Of a stretch of DNA of 64,000 nt, positions 47,375 through 58,380 are shown in pieces. Location of the stretch: positions 7,998,001 to 8,062,000 of the forward strand of contig BSBN01000047.1 of assembly GCA_027924645.1 (NCBI GenBank), read 5' to 3'. The notes beneath the pieces were generated by a model. That model was not told the origin of the DNA and searched no databases. It saw only the letters and a program-made list of their open reading frames with translations. Source of the DNA: Cunninghamia lanceolata. Taxonomy: Eukaryota > Streptophyta > Pinopsida > Cupressales > Cupressaceae. Position numbers and translations under genes: made by a program. Within the stretch, counting starts at the first letter, position 1. Each line of letters starts with the position of its first letter.

Positions 47375-48530
47375 TACCCATTACTCCCAACTTGACATCC
47401 AAAGTACAAGCTTCCGAATACATCACGGTGTGTGCACCCATTGGTCTTGGTTCCCCTCCACCACTTGACATCCTCACATACCCCCATATCTCCATCTTTC
47501 GTTCACTATCCTACATATCTTCCCCATCACATTCCTATGGTCCATGCTTTCGCTTAAGCCACATCATAATCCGCATAATCCACATCATAATCCACATAAC
47601 CCTATCCACCATTCATTCCATCTTCTCCTATCTACCAACATCCATGCAATCATCATCTATAATGCTATCCAACATGGGACCATCTTTGCCTTGCTATAGA
47701 AACGGACACTAGAGTCCCCATTCCATCAAAAAAGCAAAAAATGAAAAAAATAAAAAATGAAGAAAATAGTAAAGAGAAAAAATATGTCCAATGGTGAAAA
47801 CCACTCCTTGTGGCGCCTTGGGCAAGTACCATAATGAAAACCCCTTGTGGGCATCATGCGTAATGCCTTCTCCATCCATTTTGTATCCCTACACTTGGGG
47901 ACAAAATCATACCTTTCATCCACATCCTTTGTATATCCTATCCATCATCTATCTTTATCCTATCATATTCATATCCACCATCCCCTATTTATCCTAGCAT
48001 TCCCCATCTATTTTATCCACTATATCCTCCTCCTTAGATCTTGATAAAGACAAGGGGAAAAATATCAACAACTTGCTTTGGACACATCTCGGTATACTCC
48101 CTTTCCATGCATATCCTTCATCCATCCACTACAAAGTCCATCCATTCAAACATGAACTCATCATGCAAAATCCTAAGCATTGGGGCATATGATTCCTTGC
48201 AACATAGTCCTTGGAGTAAATCCTTATCCCCATCTCTCATCCATCTATCTTGCATCCCTATCTCTATCTTCCAATCCATCTATCATGAATCTCCTCTCTA
48301 TCACCTTCAACTGACAATCCCTCAATCTACTTATCATGCATCCCTACCTGATCCTTTATCCCCCATCCTACCCCTTATCCGCATGTATCTATCCATTTAT
48401 CAAAATCTCCTATCCATCATCTTTCATCACCAATCCCCTTATCCAACCCCATCACCTTCACCTCTAGACTTGGTGTTCCATTGTCATTGGTATCTAGCAC
48501 AAAGGCTATCCACATGAAATCCAATGCAAC
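47375..48530 (+). other. 3' region of element A up to insertion B
   Basis: C/T/A-rich DNA with many CATCC words; no gene recognised. It contains a run of AAAAATGAA-like words at 47730-47785. Confidence 0.4.
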
Positions 48531-49686
48531 TGTGTATAAGGAAAAATTGATTAAATCAAAAACTAATAAAACCAAAAACCAATCACATAAAACGAACAAT
48601 CTAAGTAAAAGCCATTATCAAAAAATCAAAGATGAATGAAAGCTCTTACCAAAATCTGTATTGTTCCATTTTGGAGATGTGTGGATTGCTCAATAAAGTT
48701 GCAAAACCATAGCTGCAACAAACAAGTTGTGTGCTCAAGAGATCAATGTTAAGAGATCGTGAAGTTGCTCAATTGATGCGATATATGCTCAAAGCACTTT
48801 TAAGTATGCCTGAGAATAAGATCGAAGAGAGAGAGGCTCAATGAAGGAGATGAGAGGGGTTTATATAGGTTTCATCAAAGATCGATCAACGGTCCAGATA
48901 ATTCAGAAGAATCAATGGAGGAGAACAGTTGAGGAACGTGCAACGAATAAGAAGAAGACAAGTGTCTTGCTTTCTTTTGCATGAGAGGAGTTATCAAGAA
49001 TAGAAGAATGAGTTAAAGCAATTAACAAAATGTAATGATCAGTTAAGTGATTTAAAACAAGAAGAAGAGATTTGCATGAGAATAAGAAGATATTTTGCTT
49101 TATTAAATATTAGAAATATTTAATTGCATGAGCAAAAAAGCTTGAGTTATTTTAGAGATAACTCAAATTTAGAAGAAAAAGCAATTTAAATAAATAATTG
49201 ATTTATTTAAATTTAGAGAGGATATTATTGGAAGAAGTAACTAAATAATTAGAATTATTTAATTTAGAAGATTTGAAAGCAAATTAAATAAATAAATTTA
49301 TTTAATTGTTGTGCATGATTTTGGAAGAACAATTTTGATTTAATTAAATAATGTAAATTATTTAATTATAGATAAGATAGAATTTGTTGAATTAATTAAA
49401 TAATTGGATTTATTTAATTAATGTGGATTTGATTTTTGGAAGGCGGATAACGATCTAATTAAATAATTAAAATCATTTAATTGTGGAAGAATATAGAGGA
49501 ATTTGATTTAATTAATTAAATAAAGAGAATTTATTTAATTAATGTCGCAATTTTGTGATTTAGAAGAATTTGGTGAAATTAATTAAATAATTAGATTATT
49601 TAATTAATGTGTGAAATGCAGGTGATTAGACAGATAACAAAATGTAAGTAGTGCGATGACTTGGTCATTTTAGGGTGTCTACATTT
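48531..49686 (-). repeat. 3' LTR of element B
   Basis: On the minus strand it starts TGTAGACACCCTAAAATGAC and ends TATACACA, about 1,156 bp. It is full of ATTTAATTAAT palindromes. Its first 459 bp recur at 55488-55943. It resembles the LTR of element A in both termini. Confidence 0.8.
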
Positions 49687-49702
49687 TGTCCCTCTTTGAT
49701 GC
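49687..49702 (-). promoter_or_regulatory. Polypurine tract of element B
   Basis: The minus strand reads AAAGAGGGACAAAA directly before the LTR start TGTAGACACC. This fixes the 48531-49686 copy as the 3' LTR. Confidence 0.7.
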
Positions 49703-49905
49703 GATGCAGTTTATAGCATTGAGTCAAAGAAATTAATTGTTGAAGATGCGATACAATTTATTAATGCCCCAGCGTATGCCCCCTCGAGCAGGAAGACAGG
49801 GAAGCGACAGAAGAACTGTGTTGAAGCTCGACTAGATGCGTGTGCGACAATGTAGGAGGACAAGCAGAAAGGGGTGGGAAGAAAAGAAAACATGAGGGAG
49901 GGATG

Positions 49906-49916
49906 CTATAAATAGG
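49906..49916 (+). promoter_or_regulatory. TATA box for the antisense gene
   Basis: CTATAAATAGG on the plus strand is a near-ideal plant TATA box. It lies 220 bases inside the element from the 3' LTR and points toward the antisense gene. A start of transcription near 49935-49950 would be expected. Confidence 0.55.
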
Positions 49917-50028
49917 TCCCATGAGGACCACAATCCTCATTTACACCCTAGGAGCTTCTAAATTTAGAGAGTAGAGCCTCTAAACTAGTGTGAGAGAGTT
50001 GAGTGGAAGGAGCTGATAGCGAGGAGAG

Positions 50029-50103
50029 ATGTCGATTCCAGCGCATAGGCATCAGGCAGAGCTCATGCAGACGTACAGGAGGCTAGCAGGAGCTCCGACA
50101 GCG
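50029..50103 (+). other. Possible short first exon of the antisense gene
   Basis: An ATG at 50029 opens 25 clean codons (MSIPAHRHQAELMQTYRRLA...) that end at GCG|GTATGT, a good splice donor. A TTTTATAG acceptor lies at 50657-50664, just before the plant-mobile-domain frame. The frames do not join cleanly with these exact sites, so this may instead be a leader ORF. Confidence 0.3.
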
Positions 50104-50664
50104 GTATGTGGTCGAAAACCCCATTTTATTTTATCATTTTAGGGCGGTCTAGGGCTAGGTCTAGGGAGGTTGATTAGGTCAGCCAAAAGCACTTTAGGGT
50201 GGCTCAGCGCACTTGGTAGTTGGTCTAGGCACCTTTGGCGCGATGCAGCGCGTTTGGTATGCGGGTGCAGCGCTTTTGGTAACAACAAAGTGCTAATGGT
50301 TTTTTGGTGAGTGCTGTAGTGCGGTTGACAGGGTTCCGCAGCGCATGTGGTATAGCAGTGTAGCGCAGTTGGTATGGTAGGCTAGCGTGATTGGTGGGGA
50401 AGTGGGAAAATTGCGTCGCCTATGGTAGTACCGAATGACGCGGGTGGTAGCATAGTGAGGCGCACTTGGTAAAAACAAGTCGCACTTGGTATAGAAAGCA
50501 CAGCGCATTTGTAGGAATACTAGAGCGCTATTGGTAACACAGGGTAGCACCTTGTGGAAATCAAGGCGCCTTTGGTTTGGATAGAAGAAAGTGATAGGTA
50601 CAGTTGACTGAAGGGTTGACTACCCTAGCTTGGGAAAGGGGAGAGTTTGTCTGAGGTTTTATAG
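50104..50664 (+). repeat. AGCGC...TTGGTA degenerate minisatellite, possible intron
   Basis: More than ten irregular copies of an AGCGC(A/T)nTTGGTA theme occur between 50200 and 50580, with spacing of about 25-40 bases. The segment is bounded by GTATGT and TTTTATAG, so it may be an intron of the antisense gene. Confidence 0.5.
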
Positions 50665-50674
50665 AGAAGAATAG

Positions 50675-52543
50675 ATGTACATAGAAAAGGTTAAACTGAT
50701 GGAACAAGTGATTGCTTGGATGCAGAGGATTATGCTGCCACTGATCTCGAGGGAGCAACACCACCCTATAGCCCATGAGGTAGTACAGCTGACGTGGGAG
50801 GAGGATGCATTCTTGGAGCACACAGGATTGTGGCATGTGGCCCACTTGACACACATTAGGGTGAATCTCACCCTGGTGACAGCAGTGGTAGAGAGATATC
50901 ACAGCGAGACCTCTTCATTTCACTTTCCGACGGGGGAGGCAACAATGACACTGGAGGATGTGTACCACATCTCGCGGATTCGGATTGATGGAGAGATAGT
51001 GGATTTTGACCTGGCGTGGGGTGAGGCAGGCTTGGTGGAGGTCTTCTGCATAGATGACCTTTGGATAGATGACGGGGAGATTTGATGGGTAGACGTCCCG
51101 AGACTCTGCAACAGGATTATATGGATAGTGGCATCACTGATTAGTGGCTTCTTGTGTCCAAACAGGAGATCCAGAGGATTATCGGTTGGATGGGGCACAA
51201 TATTATCAGGGATGTTCACACATGGTAGATAGAACGCATGGGGCCTATGTGTGTTGGGATAGTTATATCGAGACATGCATCACTACGTGTACAAGAGAGG
51301 CAGGAGTCTCTCAGCAGGGGTGACACTTCTACAGGTGTGGGCGTGGGAGCATATCCCTGTAATCAGACCCATGGCACAGTGCCAGCAGGGGAGAGGAGAG
51401 CCTTATGCATTCCTATACGAGGGAGTGATTACACATAGGAGGCTGGGTTCTGTCAGCCACTGGAGGCGACAGATCAATGAGATGGACCTTTTTGTTTGGA
51501 GGCCATTACTACTTTGTGAGGAGTGGGAGGATGAGCATGAGCAACTGATGTACTACAGACAGGCTTGGTATCTATTTGGGAGACGGATAGAAGTGATAAA
51601 GAGGTACCTACTAGAGCAGGTACTCAGGCAGTTTGGGTTACCACAGGGACTACCAGTGGGGGAGGTGACACATGCCAGGACGTGGAGGGAGGTTGGAGAC
51701 TAGGACACAGAGGTTCCAGTGGCTACAGCATTAGCAAAGGTATAGGGACTTGTCCCCGTGAGATGGGATTGGGACACCGGATTGGTAGATCCAGGTACAC
51801 TGCCAGAGTATGACTGGTACTAGCAGACACATAGACCAGTGAGATTGACTACACCAAGTGTAACAGGGGCAGTACTAGTCCTCAGTGTGGAGGCTAGGAT
51901 GAGACGACAGGCCAGAGCAACTAGGCAACAGGTAGGTGGAGAGGGTAGCAGTCAGCAGGCAGAGGTGGAGATGGTGGAGACAGAGGACCTGGTCGTAGAG
52001 ACTGATTTACAGAGGGTTGAGCAGCTGTTACAGGAGGAGATAGCCCGGAGGACTTGATTAGAGCTCCAGATGGTACGATTAAGGAGGGACAGGGATGCAG
52101 TGCGGGCTGAGGCAAGACAGGCTAAGGCCATAGCCCAGGCACAGACACAGGCAACATCAGCAGCATAGATAGCCTTGGCACATGCACAGGCATAGCTACA
52201 GGTCTAGGCATAGGCACAGGCACAGGTGCAACCACCAGCTGCACCAGCAGTAGATGACGGGCAGCTAGCCCAGGTGATGAGGGAGAGAGACGTAGAGGTA
52301 CAATTACAGTTGACAGCCGAGGCCACACTTTTTAGAGTGAGGCAGGAGAGAGATGAGGCACGCCGTGCATTGGGTGCAGATCAGAGGACCCTATACAGTG
52401 AGCTTGTCCAGGTGCAGGGAGAGCTAGTATCAACCGGCAGGGAGGTAGAGTATTACAGGGGTCTGTATGTGGGTATGGTGCCAGCAGCTCAGCAGGCACC
52501 AAGTTATAGAGAGAGGAGCAGGTCTAGGGCATCTAGATCCTAG
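50675..52543 (+). pseudogene. Antisense plant-mobile-domain (PMD, aminotransferase-like) ORF
   Basis: One plus-strand frame of 623 codons, opposite to element B, has no frameshift at all. The N-terminal 340 codons match the plant mobile domain pattern (PF10536 type): LTAVVERYHSETSSFHFP, GEATMTLEDVYHI, GEIVDFDL, LYRDMHHYVYKRG, LLQVWAWEHIPVIRP, FVWRPLLL and LRQFGLPQG. Then come a linker, an Ala-Gln repeat (near 52130-52230) and a charged coiled coil (RVRQERDEARRALG, YYRGLYVGM) with an Arg/Ser-rich end. Eleven internal stops, nine TAG and two TGA (51083, about 51230, about 51260, 51701, about 51739, about 51822, 52055, 52166, 52193, 52205, 52211), all fit Gln, Trp or Arg codons changed by transitions. 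Such antisense extra ORFs are known between pol and 3' LTR in Tat elements. Confidence 0.8.
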
Positions 52544-53750
52544 AGGATAGGGCAGTCAGTGTCCTCAGTGAGAGGACCATTTGTACCACTAGGGGGAGGA
52601 GGAGGACCAGTAGGGGGACTTGCACCAAGCACAGGTGGGGGATGGGGGCCACAGCAGGAGGGCAGTTCTACCCACTAGGGCATGTACACTTGTATATTGG
52701 ATCACATTTGTACCATACTTGTATCACGCTGGACACTTGTACATTGTACCATTTGTATCATTTTGGACAGATGCCTATGTGCATCCTGATGTATAATTTG
52801 CGGGCTCTTGATAGCCTTAACATACTATATTGATGTATTTTTGGATGTATACATATGGATTATTGATGTAGACATAGACATTTTGTATTATGATGACCTT
52901 TATATGAGATATATGATGATCTATTCGGCTCACTGTTGTTCATGCTTTTGTGTATGCATTCCTTGATGTCATGGATGTGATGATATGTATGTATGATTAT
53001 GGATTCATGTGATGACATATGTTGCTTATATGATGCTTATAGATGTATGATGATAGAGATGTATGATTATATACATGTGATGACTAGTGATATCTGACAT
53101 GTGGGTTTTGCAGATATGTACCAGAGAGAAGAACAGGAGGAGATGGGAGACAGCTGTTGATCGATCACTGCAATGAAAACAATATAAAGGTTGTGGGAAT
53201 GGATGAATGAGCTTGTTGCAATGGTTTCACATTTATATATAAAGAGCAATCCTTATTTTGATATAGCACGTGGATAATTAGCCACCAAGGTATAAAAGAC
53301 CAAGGTGCAGTAATATCTGACTGTGTGGACGTTGACTCTGCAAGCAAGCGGTTTGAACTTAGATCCCTTAGACATTATATAATCTTGTTGGAACATGTGA
53401 ATGAGCCATAGTCTTGAACATCAAATAAACTTCAATACATGTAAATGCAAGAAGAAATATTAATATGTAAGACTGCTAGGTCGTAACACACACAAGATAA
53501 ATAGAATGTTAAGAAAGATACTAAAGATCATTCCTCAAACACGGCACACAAAAAGCAATGACTATGCCTCCAATCCGTACTACATCGCAACATACCAAGA
53601 TTATAGATAAATCAAGGTAGCTTTGAATAGGTAATGGAGAAAGGAACAAAAAGATAAACCAAAAAGTAAATTGACTGACTTACAAAGAAAACATACAGCC
53701 AACATATTCTCTTGCCAAAGAGGTTGCTCAGGATAGATTGGATAGGAAAG
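52544..53750 (+). other. Region downstream of the antisense gene
   Basis: Between 52680 and 53150 the sequence is rich in TGATGTAT/GATGATGT words and may be the 3' part of the antisense transcript. No gene or clear poly(A) signal was identified. Confidence 0.35.
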
Positions 53751-54465
53751 ATAACAGCCGTATCGTAGGAATGTTGTGTCCGTTGAAGGGGGCTATCTAC
53801 CTAAAAGACAATGTCTCGCTGTAGGAAATGCCACATGTTGTAGGAGATGCATGTGTTGGTCTCAACAATGGAACACTGCATAGAAGACAAGCCTATGGAT
53901 CTAGTGCTTTGGTTAAGTGGTACTTTGCTGATGTTGGCAATCGGTATGCAGGATAGTAGATGACTCTGGAAGAAAGCTGCTTTGCTTCAGGTTTGTTAAA
54001 GATTTTTGCTTTGAAAGGATGTGCTAGCTTGCTACTTGAGTTAGTCAAGTCAAGGTGAATGGATTTTGATAAATGGAAGACCAGAAAGGTGACAGTGCTA
54101 AATGGATTGTGTGTGCCTGAGTATTGGATACATCCTTCGTATTCCAGACTGCCTACATACCCTATATCCACGGGATCAAGGCACATTACGATGAAAGATG
54201 AAAATGATAAATATGTAGTTTTGGATAGAGTGATGAGATGGGTCAAGGTGAAAGGAGGAGATCTTATGTACCTGAGTACTGGAAACTTCCTTTATATTCC
54301 AGACTGCCTACATACCCATATCCATGGGATCAAGGTACTTTAAGATTGAAAAGAGATAATATGTAGTTCTGGTTGTGTGATGATGTAGGAAAAGTGTTGA
54401 GAAGATAACAGCCTTATCGTAGGCGCGATGTGTCCGTTAAAGGGTGTTACCTGTGAACAATGAGA
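53750..54465 (-). repeat. Duplicated blocks in the 3' region of element B
   Basis: Block 1: 53752-53808 and 54404-54460 share GATAACAGCC(G/T)TATCGTAG then GTGTCCGTT. Block 2: 54115-54186 and 54266-54341 share TATTCCAGACTGCCTACATA and, after it, GGGATCAAGG. Block 2 also occurs in element A, at 56171-56243, on the opposite strand of the window but on the same (sense) strand of the element. Confidence 0.75.
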
Positions 54466-54837
54466 AAGAGATTGAAGTGTGCATTGTGAACCACAAACAA
54501 GGAACCAATCCTAGACCTAAGTTAAGGAAAGAGTTGCCCCCATTCTGGTAGAGGAAACTGCATGGGTGACTACCGGAGAAGACACAGAAAGTTATGACCT
54601 AGGACTAGACAGTGCAAACTGTTGACATAGACCAAGATGTGGGACGACGACGAGGGACATTAACAAATTTCCAAGCTATACTAGATAGGGAGATGGAAAT
54701 GCAAACAAAGTCAATGGTTTTATTACGGATAGATGGAAAGGCATGCTTTGTGCACTAGACATGGAGTGGACAGGACTCGATAGATGATGGATGCTGACTC
54801 TACACATAGCGCCTGTTTGCCAGGTTTTTACCAAAGG

Positions 54838-54912
54838 ACGGATTTTTTTTGGATTTTTTTGTTTTTTGTTTTTTTGTTGTTTTTTGTTTTTGTTTTTTTG
54901 TTTTATTTGGAA
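54838..54912. repeat. T-rich simple repeat (T5-8 G)n
   Basis: T runs separated by single G residues, lying just past the end of the minus-strand integrase. Confidence 0.85.
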
Positions 54913-54923
54913 TACTCTAAGGA

Positions 54924-55487
54924 TCATGCATAGAACTTCTTGAGATGGACACTGTTAAGTGGCTCATCTAGAGGAATGCTGTCAGGTGTAGCTAAAGTAT
55001 AAGCTCCTTATCCATATGCTGCTGTCACAATAAAGGGGCCTAACCAGTTAGGCTCAAACTTACCCTTCTTTTCTCGATCTACTTGATTTCTCTGATTCTC
55101 TTTAAGTACAAGATCACCAACTTGAAACCGTCTTTCTTTGATCCTTTTGTTGTAATTACGCCGGAGGCAGTTTTGATAGACATCGAGATGATTAAGTGCG
55201 GCAAGGCACCTCTCATCTAGTAGTTCAAGCTCAGCTAATCTAGAAGTGTGACACTCCTCTCCATTAATCAGGTCCTGCATAGATACTCTGAGGGATGGGA
55301 TCTCGACCTCTATAGGTAGGATGGCTTCAGAGCCATAGACCAAGGCATAGGGTGTGGCACCAGTTGGTGTTCTAATACTAGTGCGGTAGGCCCATAGGGC
55401 GGGATTGAGTTGCAAGTGCCAATCATGACCAGCTTCATTGACTGTTTTCTTAAGGATCTTGAGGATGGTTTTATTAGAAGCCTCAGC
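54924..55487 (-). pseudogene. Tat-type integrase, C-terminal part (element B)
   Basis: On the minus strand the frame begins at the deletion joint with QAEASNKTILKILKK, which contains the catalytic Glu region of Tat integrases. It continues with HDWHLQLNPALWAYRTSIRT, GATPYALVYG, a charged region, and a GPF/GPY motif (EPNWLGPFIV near 55040), then LNSVHLKKFY and a stop at 54924. One in-frame stop lies near 55005. Everything upstream of the Glu region, including RT, is deleted. Confidence 0.88.
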
Positions 55488-55943
55488 TTGGAAGAAGTAA
55501 CTAAATAATTAGAATTATTTAATTTAGAAGATTTGAAAGAAAATTAAATAAATAAATTTATTTAATTGTTGTGTATGATTTTGGAAGAACAATTTTGATT
55601 TAATTAAATAATGTAAATTATTTAATTATAGATAAGATAGAATTTGTTGAATTAATTAAATAATTGGATTTATTTAATTAATGTGGATTTGATTTTTGGA
55701 AAGCGGATAATGATCTAATTAAATAATTAAAATTATTTAATTGTGGAAGAATATAAAGGAATTTGATTTAATTAATTAAATAAAGAGAATTTATTTAATT
55801 AATGTCACAATTTTGTGATTTAGAAGAATTTGGTGAAATTAATTAAATAATTAGATTATTTAATTAATGTGTGAAATGCAGGTGATTAGACAGATAACGA
55901 AATGCAAGTAGTGCGACGACTTGGTCATTTTAGGGTGTCTACA
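55488..55943 (-). repeat. Partial 5' LTR of element B
   Basis: It is nearly identical to 49228-49686. The joint to integrase at 55488 shares the bases TTG with the LTR at the same point, suggesting microhomology-mediated deletion. Confidence 0.85.
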
Positions 55944-56798
55944 ACAACCATCATAATAAACCATTCCCTATCAGAAAATCACAAAAAATTAGATAATCTA
56001 AGAAAATCCAAAAAAATCAAAATATCCACAAAATCCCAAAAACAATTATCATCACAATCACCCAAATCATCCAAGACATCTCATCTTCCAACATCATCAC
56101 ATCTATCCTCAATCATCCCACATCATCACCACAAACCAAAACTACATATCATTACCACCCACACCTTAATGTACCTTGATCCCATGGATATAGGGTATGT
56201 AGGTAGTCTAGAATATGGAGGATGTTTCCAGTACTCAGGTACATAAGATGCACACATCCAACCCATTTGGATGGCCCCTAGCCCGTGAGCTTAGACTAGA
56301 TCCAAGCATCGCATCACCTATCAAAGCATCATCCCTTAACAAAAATCATTAACTATCAAATCAGTATACCACAACTTGTCACCATCATATCTTGAGCCAA
56401 TTTTACAACATCAACTAAGCATGATCCAATCATCCATCGATTCCTGTCTTAGGATATATCATTCCTGCGATAGGTAGAATCTATCCTATCATCATCCATC
56501 TTGGCAAGAGATACAATGGCTATTTGTTTGGTTCGTTGGTCTTTTGATTTTTTATTTGTATCTTTTGTCCTATTCAAAGATCACATCAAAACTACCTTGA
56601 TCCAACTATACCATGGTATGTGGTGCAAACATCTAGAATGGGGCACAATCTTGCTTTTGTATGATGTGCTTATGGGTTGGTTTCATTACTCCAAGCTAGT
56701 ATTCATATCTTGTGGATCGTAGGGTCGGTTCTAGCATATTGATCTCCTTGTGCATCTAAGGTTCATCATACCTTTTATGTATTAAGGGCTTATGCTAT
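55944..56798 (+). other. Element A sequence between insertions B and C
   Basis: C/A-rich DNA like 47375-48530, with the conserved block at 56171-56243. No gene is recognised. The last five bases, GCTAT (56794-56798), are the left target duplication of element C. Confidence 0.55.
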
Positions 56799-58288
56799 TG
56801 GTGTAGGAGCACCTACCTTACAGTGGCCTCCACGAGGTAGTTAGTTAGTTTTAAATCTTGTTGATGTTTCCAAGAAGGTCTTATAAGACCAATGTATGTA
56901 ATAAGGTCTGAGTTGACCACGCTTTGCTATTTTTAGGTAGTTTGTTTGGACAGCTATTTAGTTTGTTAGTTCAGTTGGGTCTCCGAGCCACTTGGAGGCA
57001 AAAATAGTACTATTGAGAGTAGATAAATACCCCCAGCCGGGTCATTTTAGAGATAGAGAGATATACTGAGAAGTTACATTGTGCTGTTGGAAAACAGAGT
57101 ACTGTAATCGCATCTTTTGAAAGCTAATCAAGATTCTGTTGGTGTTTTAATCATTTGATCTCACTGTGTAATTGAATCATTATTTTGATTGGCCGAATGG
57201 GTTCTTCATCCCATTCCTCCAATTGATTCTGTGAATCGGAGGAAGGGTCATGTACAGTAGTTTAGATTTTAGTTTTGTGTTTCTGTTTGTTCGCATGCAT
57301 GTTTGCAGGATCGCAGTTCAGACGTGTTGAGAACCCTAGCATGGGTATGTGCTAGGTCGCGCAGGTTGTTAGAGTTTGGAAGATTGTCCAGGAAGCAGAT
57401 CGGGTCACCCCAGGAAGTTCGGCGGATCAGAATGGTGAAAATTTGCTAAGATCGGTGTATTCATCGCATCTGCATCATCAGGATATTTATGTGTATATCC
57501 TATAGGTACATCTGGCATCAGCTGCATATTTGTGAATATGATGCAGTAGATCACATAAGGTGAATGCACATCAGGGTGACAATAGCAAGGTGTTGCCGAC
57601 GAAGATCATATCGGCATGAGTTAGTAGATCGGGTTGACATTTTCATCATGGGCTGACAATGTTATGTTTGGCAGATAAGCAAGGATATTGGAGAGAGTAA
57701 CGGTACATGTGACGTCATCGTCATCAGGACATTCCAAATATCACCCGATAAAGGTTTATCCTGTCAACGACAAGTATTTTGGCATAGGCGTAGGACATCG
57801 GGGTGATCAGTGCGAAGTGTTCACCAACAGTTCATGTCTTGGCAATAGGAGATCAACACTAAGTGGATCGCAGAAGGAATATTCAGTAGAATATTCGTCA
57901 TGTGCATAAAGTTGGGTATCGTCATCAGGTTGTTTCAATATGACCTGATAAGTTATATCCTGATGCTGGTTGTGTAAGCGGGTCGAATATCGGGGTGACG
58001 TAAGCATCAGAGGAGAGGTGCATGAGGTTGTCGTCATCAAGATATATGGGAGGAACCTGATATTTTATATCCTACTGATAAAAGGTGCAAATGATGCCGA
58101 ACATCATGATGCTAAAGATAGAGTTTGGCGGTAAGGTGAATAGTGATCATCAGGAGGATAATTGTGTTCGCCGAACATGATGATGCTGCTGATAGGTGAA
58201 AGGTCGAAGGTTTATTTGCAGGAGGATATCAGTCAGCAGAGAAAATATGATGAAGCTAACGGGTTTTAGTGTGGATGGCCTTGCATCA
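56799..58288 (+). repeat. 5' LTR of element C
   Basis: It runs TGGTGTAGGAGCACC to CTTGCATCA. The first 120 bp resemble the LTR start at 8592. The part from 57470 to 58200 carries ATATCGGGGTGACGTAAGC, GTGACGTCATCG and many GATGATG/ATCAGGATAT words like those in the LTR of element 1. No gene inside. Confidence 0.88.
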
Positions 58289-58291
58289 TAG

Positions 58292-58303
58292 TGGTATCAG
58301 AGC
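58292..58303 (+). promoter_or_regulatory. Primer binding site of element C
   Basis: TGGTATCAGAGC, starting 4 bases after the LTR end; initiator-Met type. Confidence 0.88.
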
Positions 58304-58380
58304 TCAGCAAAAGGTCTGGGTTGTTGTGTGTTGATTCTGTCACTGAAAAGACAGAGGTAGAGGAGTGAGAGGTTGACAAA

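Larger units (their letters stand above)
48531..55943 (-). mobile_element. Element B: Tat-type gypsy with antisense PMD gene, 5' deleted
   Basis: On the minus strand: the first 456 bp of a 5' LTR (55943-55488), a truncated integrase end (55487-54924), a 5.2-kb non-pol region carrying an opposite-strand gene (49900-52543), a polypurine tract and a complete 3' LTR (49686-48531). Flanks GCAAC (48526-48530) and ACAAC (55944-55948) match at four of five bases and are probably the target duplication. A deletion removed the rest of the 5' LTR, gag, protease, RT and most of integrase. Confidence 0.75.

Noticed and set aside
47392..48517. Series of plus-strand ORFs rich in Ile, Ser, His and Pro
   Set aside because: They follow from CATC/TATC word composition; no domain, no common frame.
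41510..49686. Pairing the LTRs at 41510 and 48531 as the two ends of one element
   Set aside because: They are in opposite orientation; the second has its polypurine tract on the right side and pairs with 55488-55943.
50675..51703. A host MAIN-like plant mobile domain gene
   Set aside because: It lies inside element B between integrase and the 3' LTR, with many stops, so it is better explained as the element's extra antisense ORF.
53893..54343. ORFs on both strands containing a GYVGSLEY-like peptide
   Set aside because: The peptide comes from the 75-base non-coding block, which also occurs in element A without a shared ORF.
54838..54912. A transcription terminator or LINE A tail
   Set aside because: It is a T-run simple repeat beside the integrase stop, with no LINE sequence next to it.
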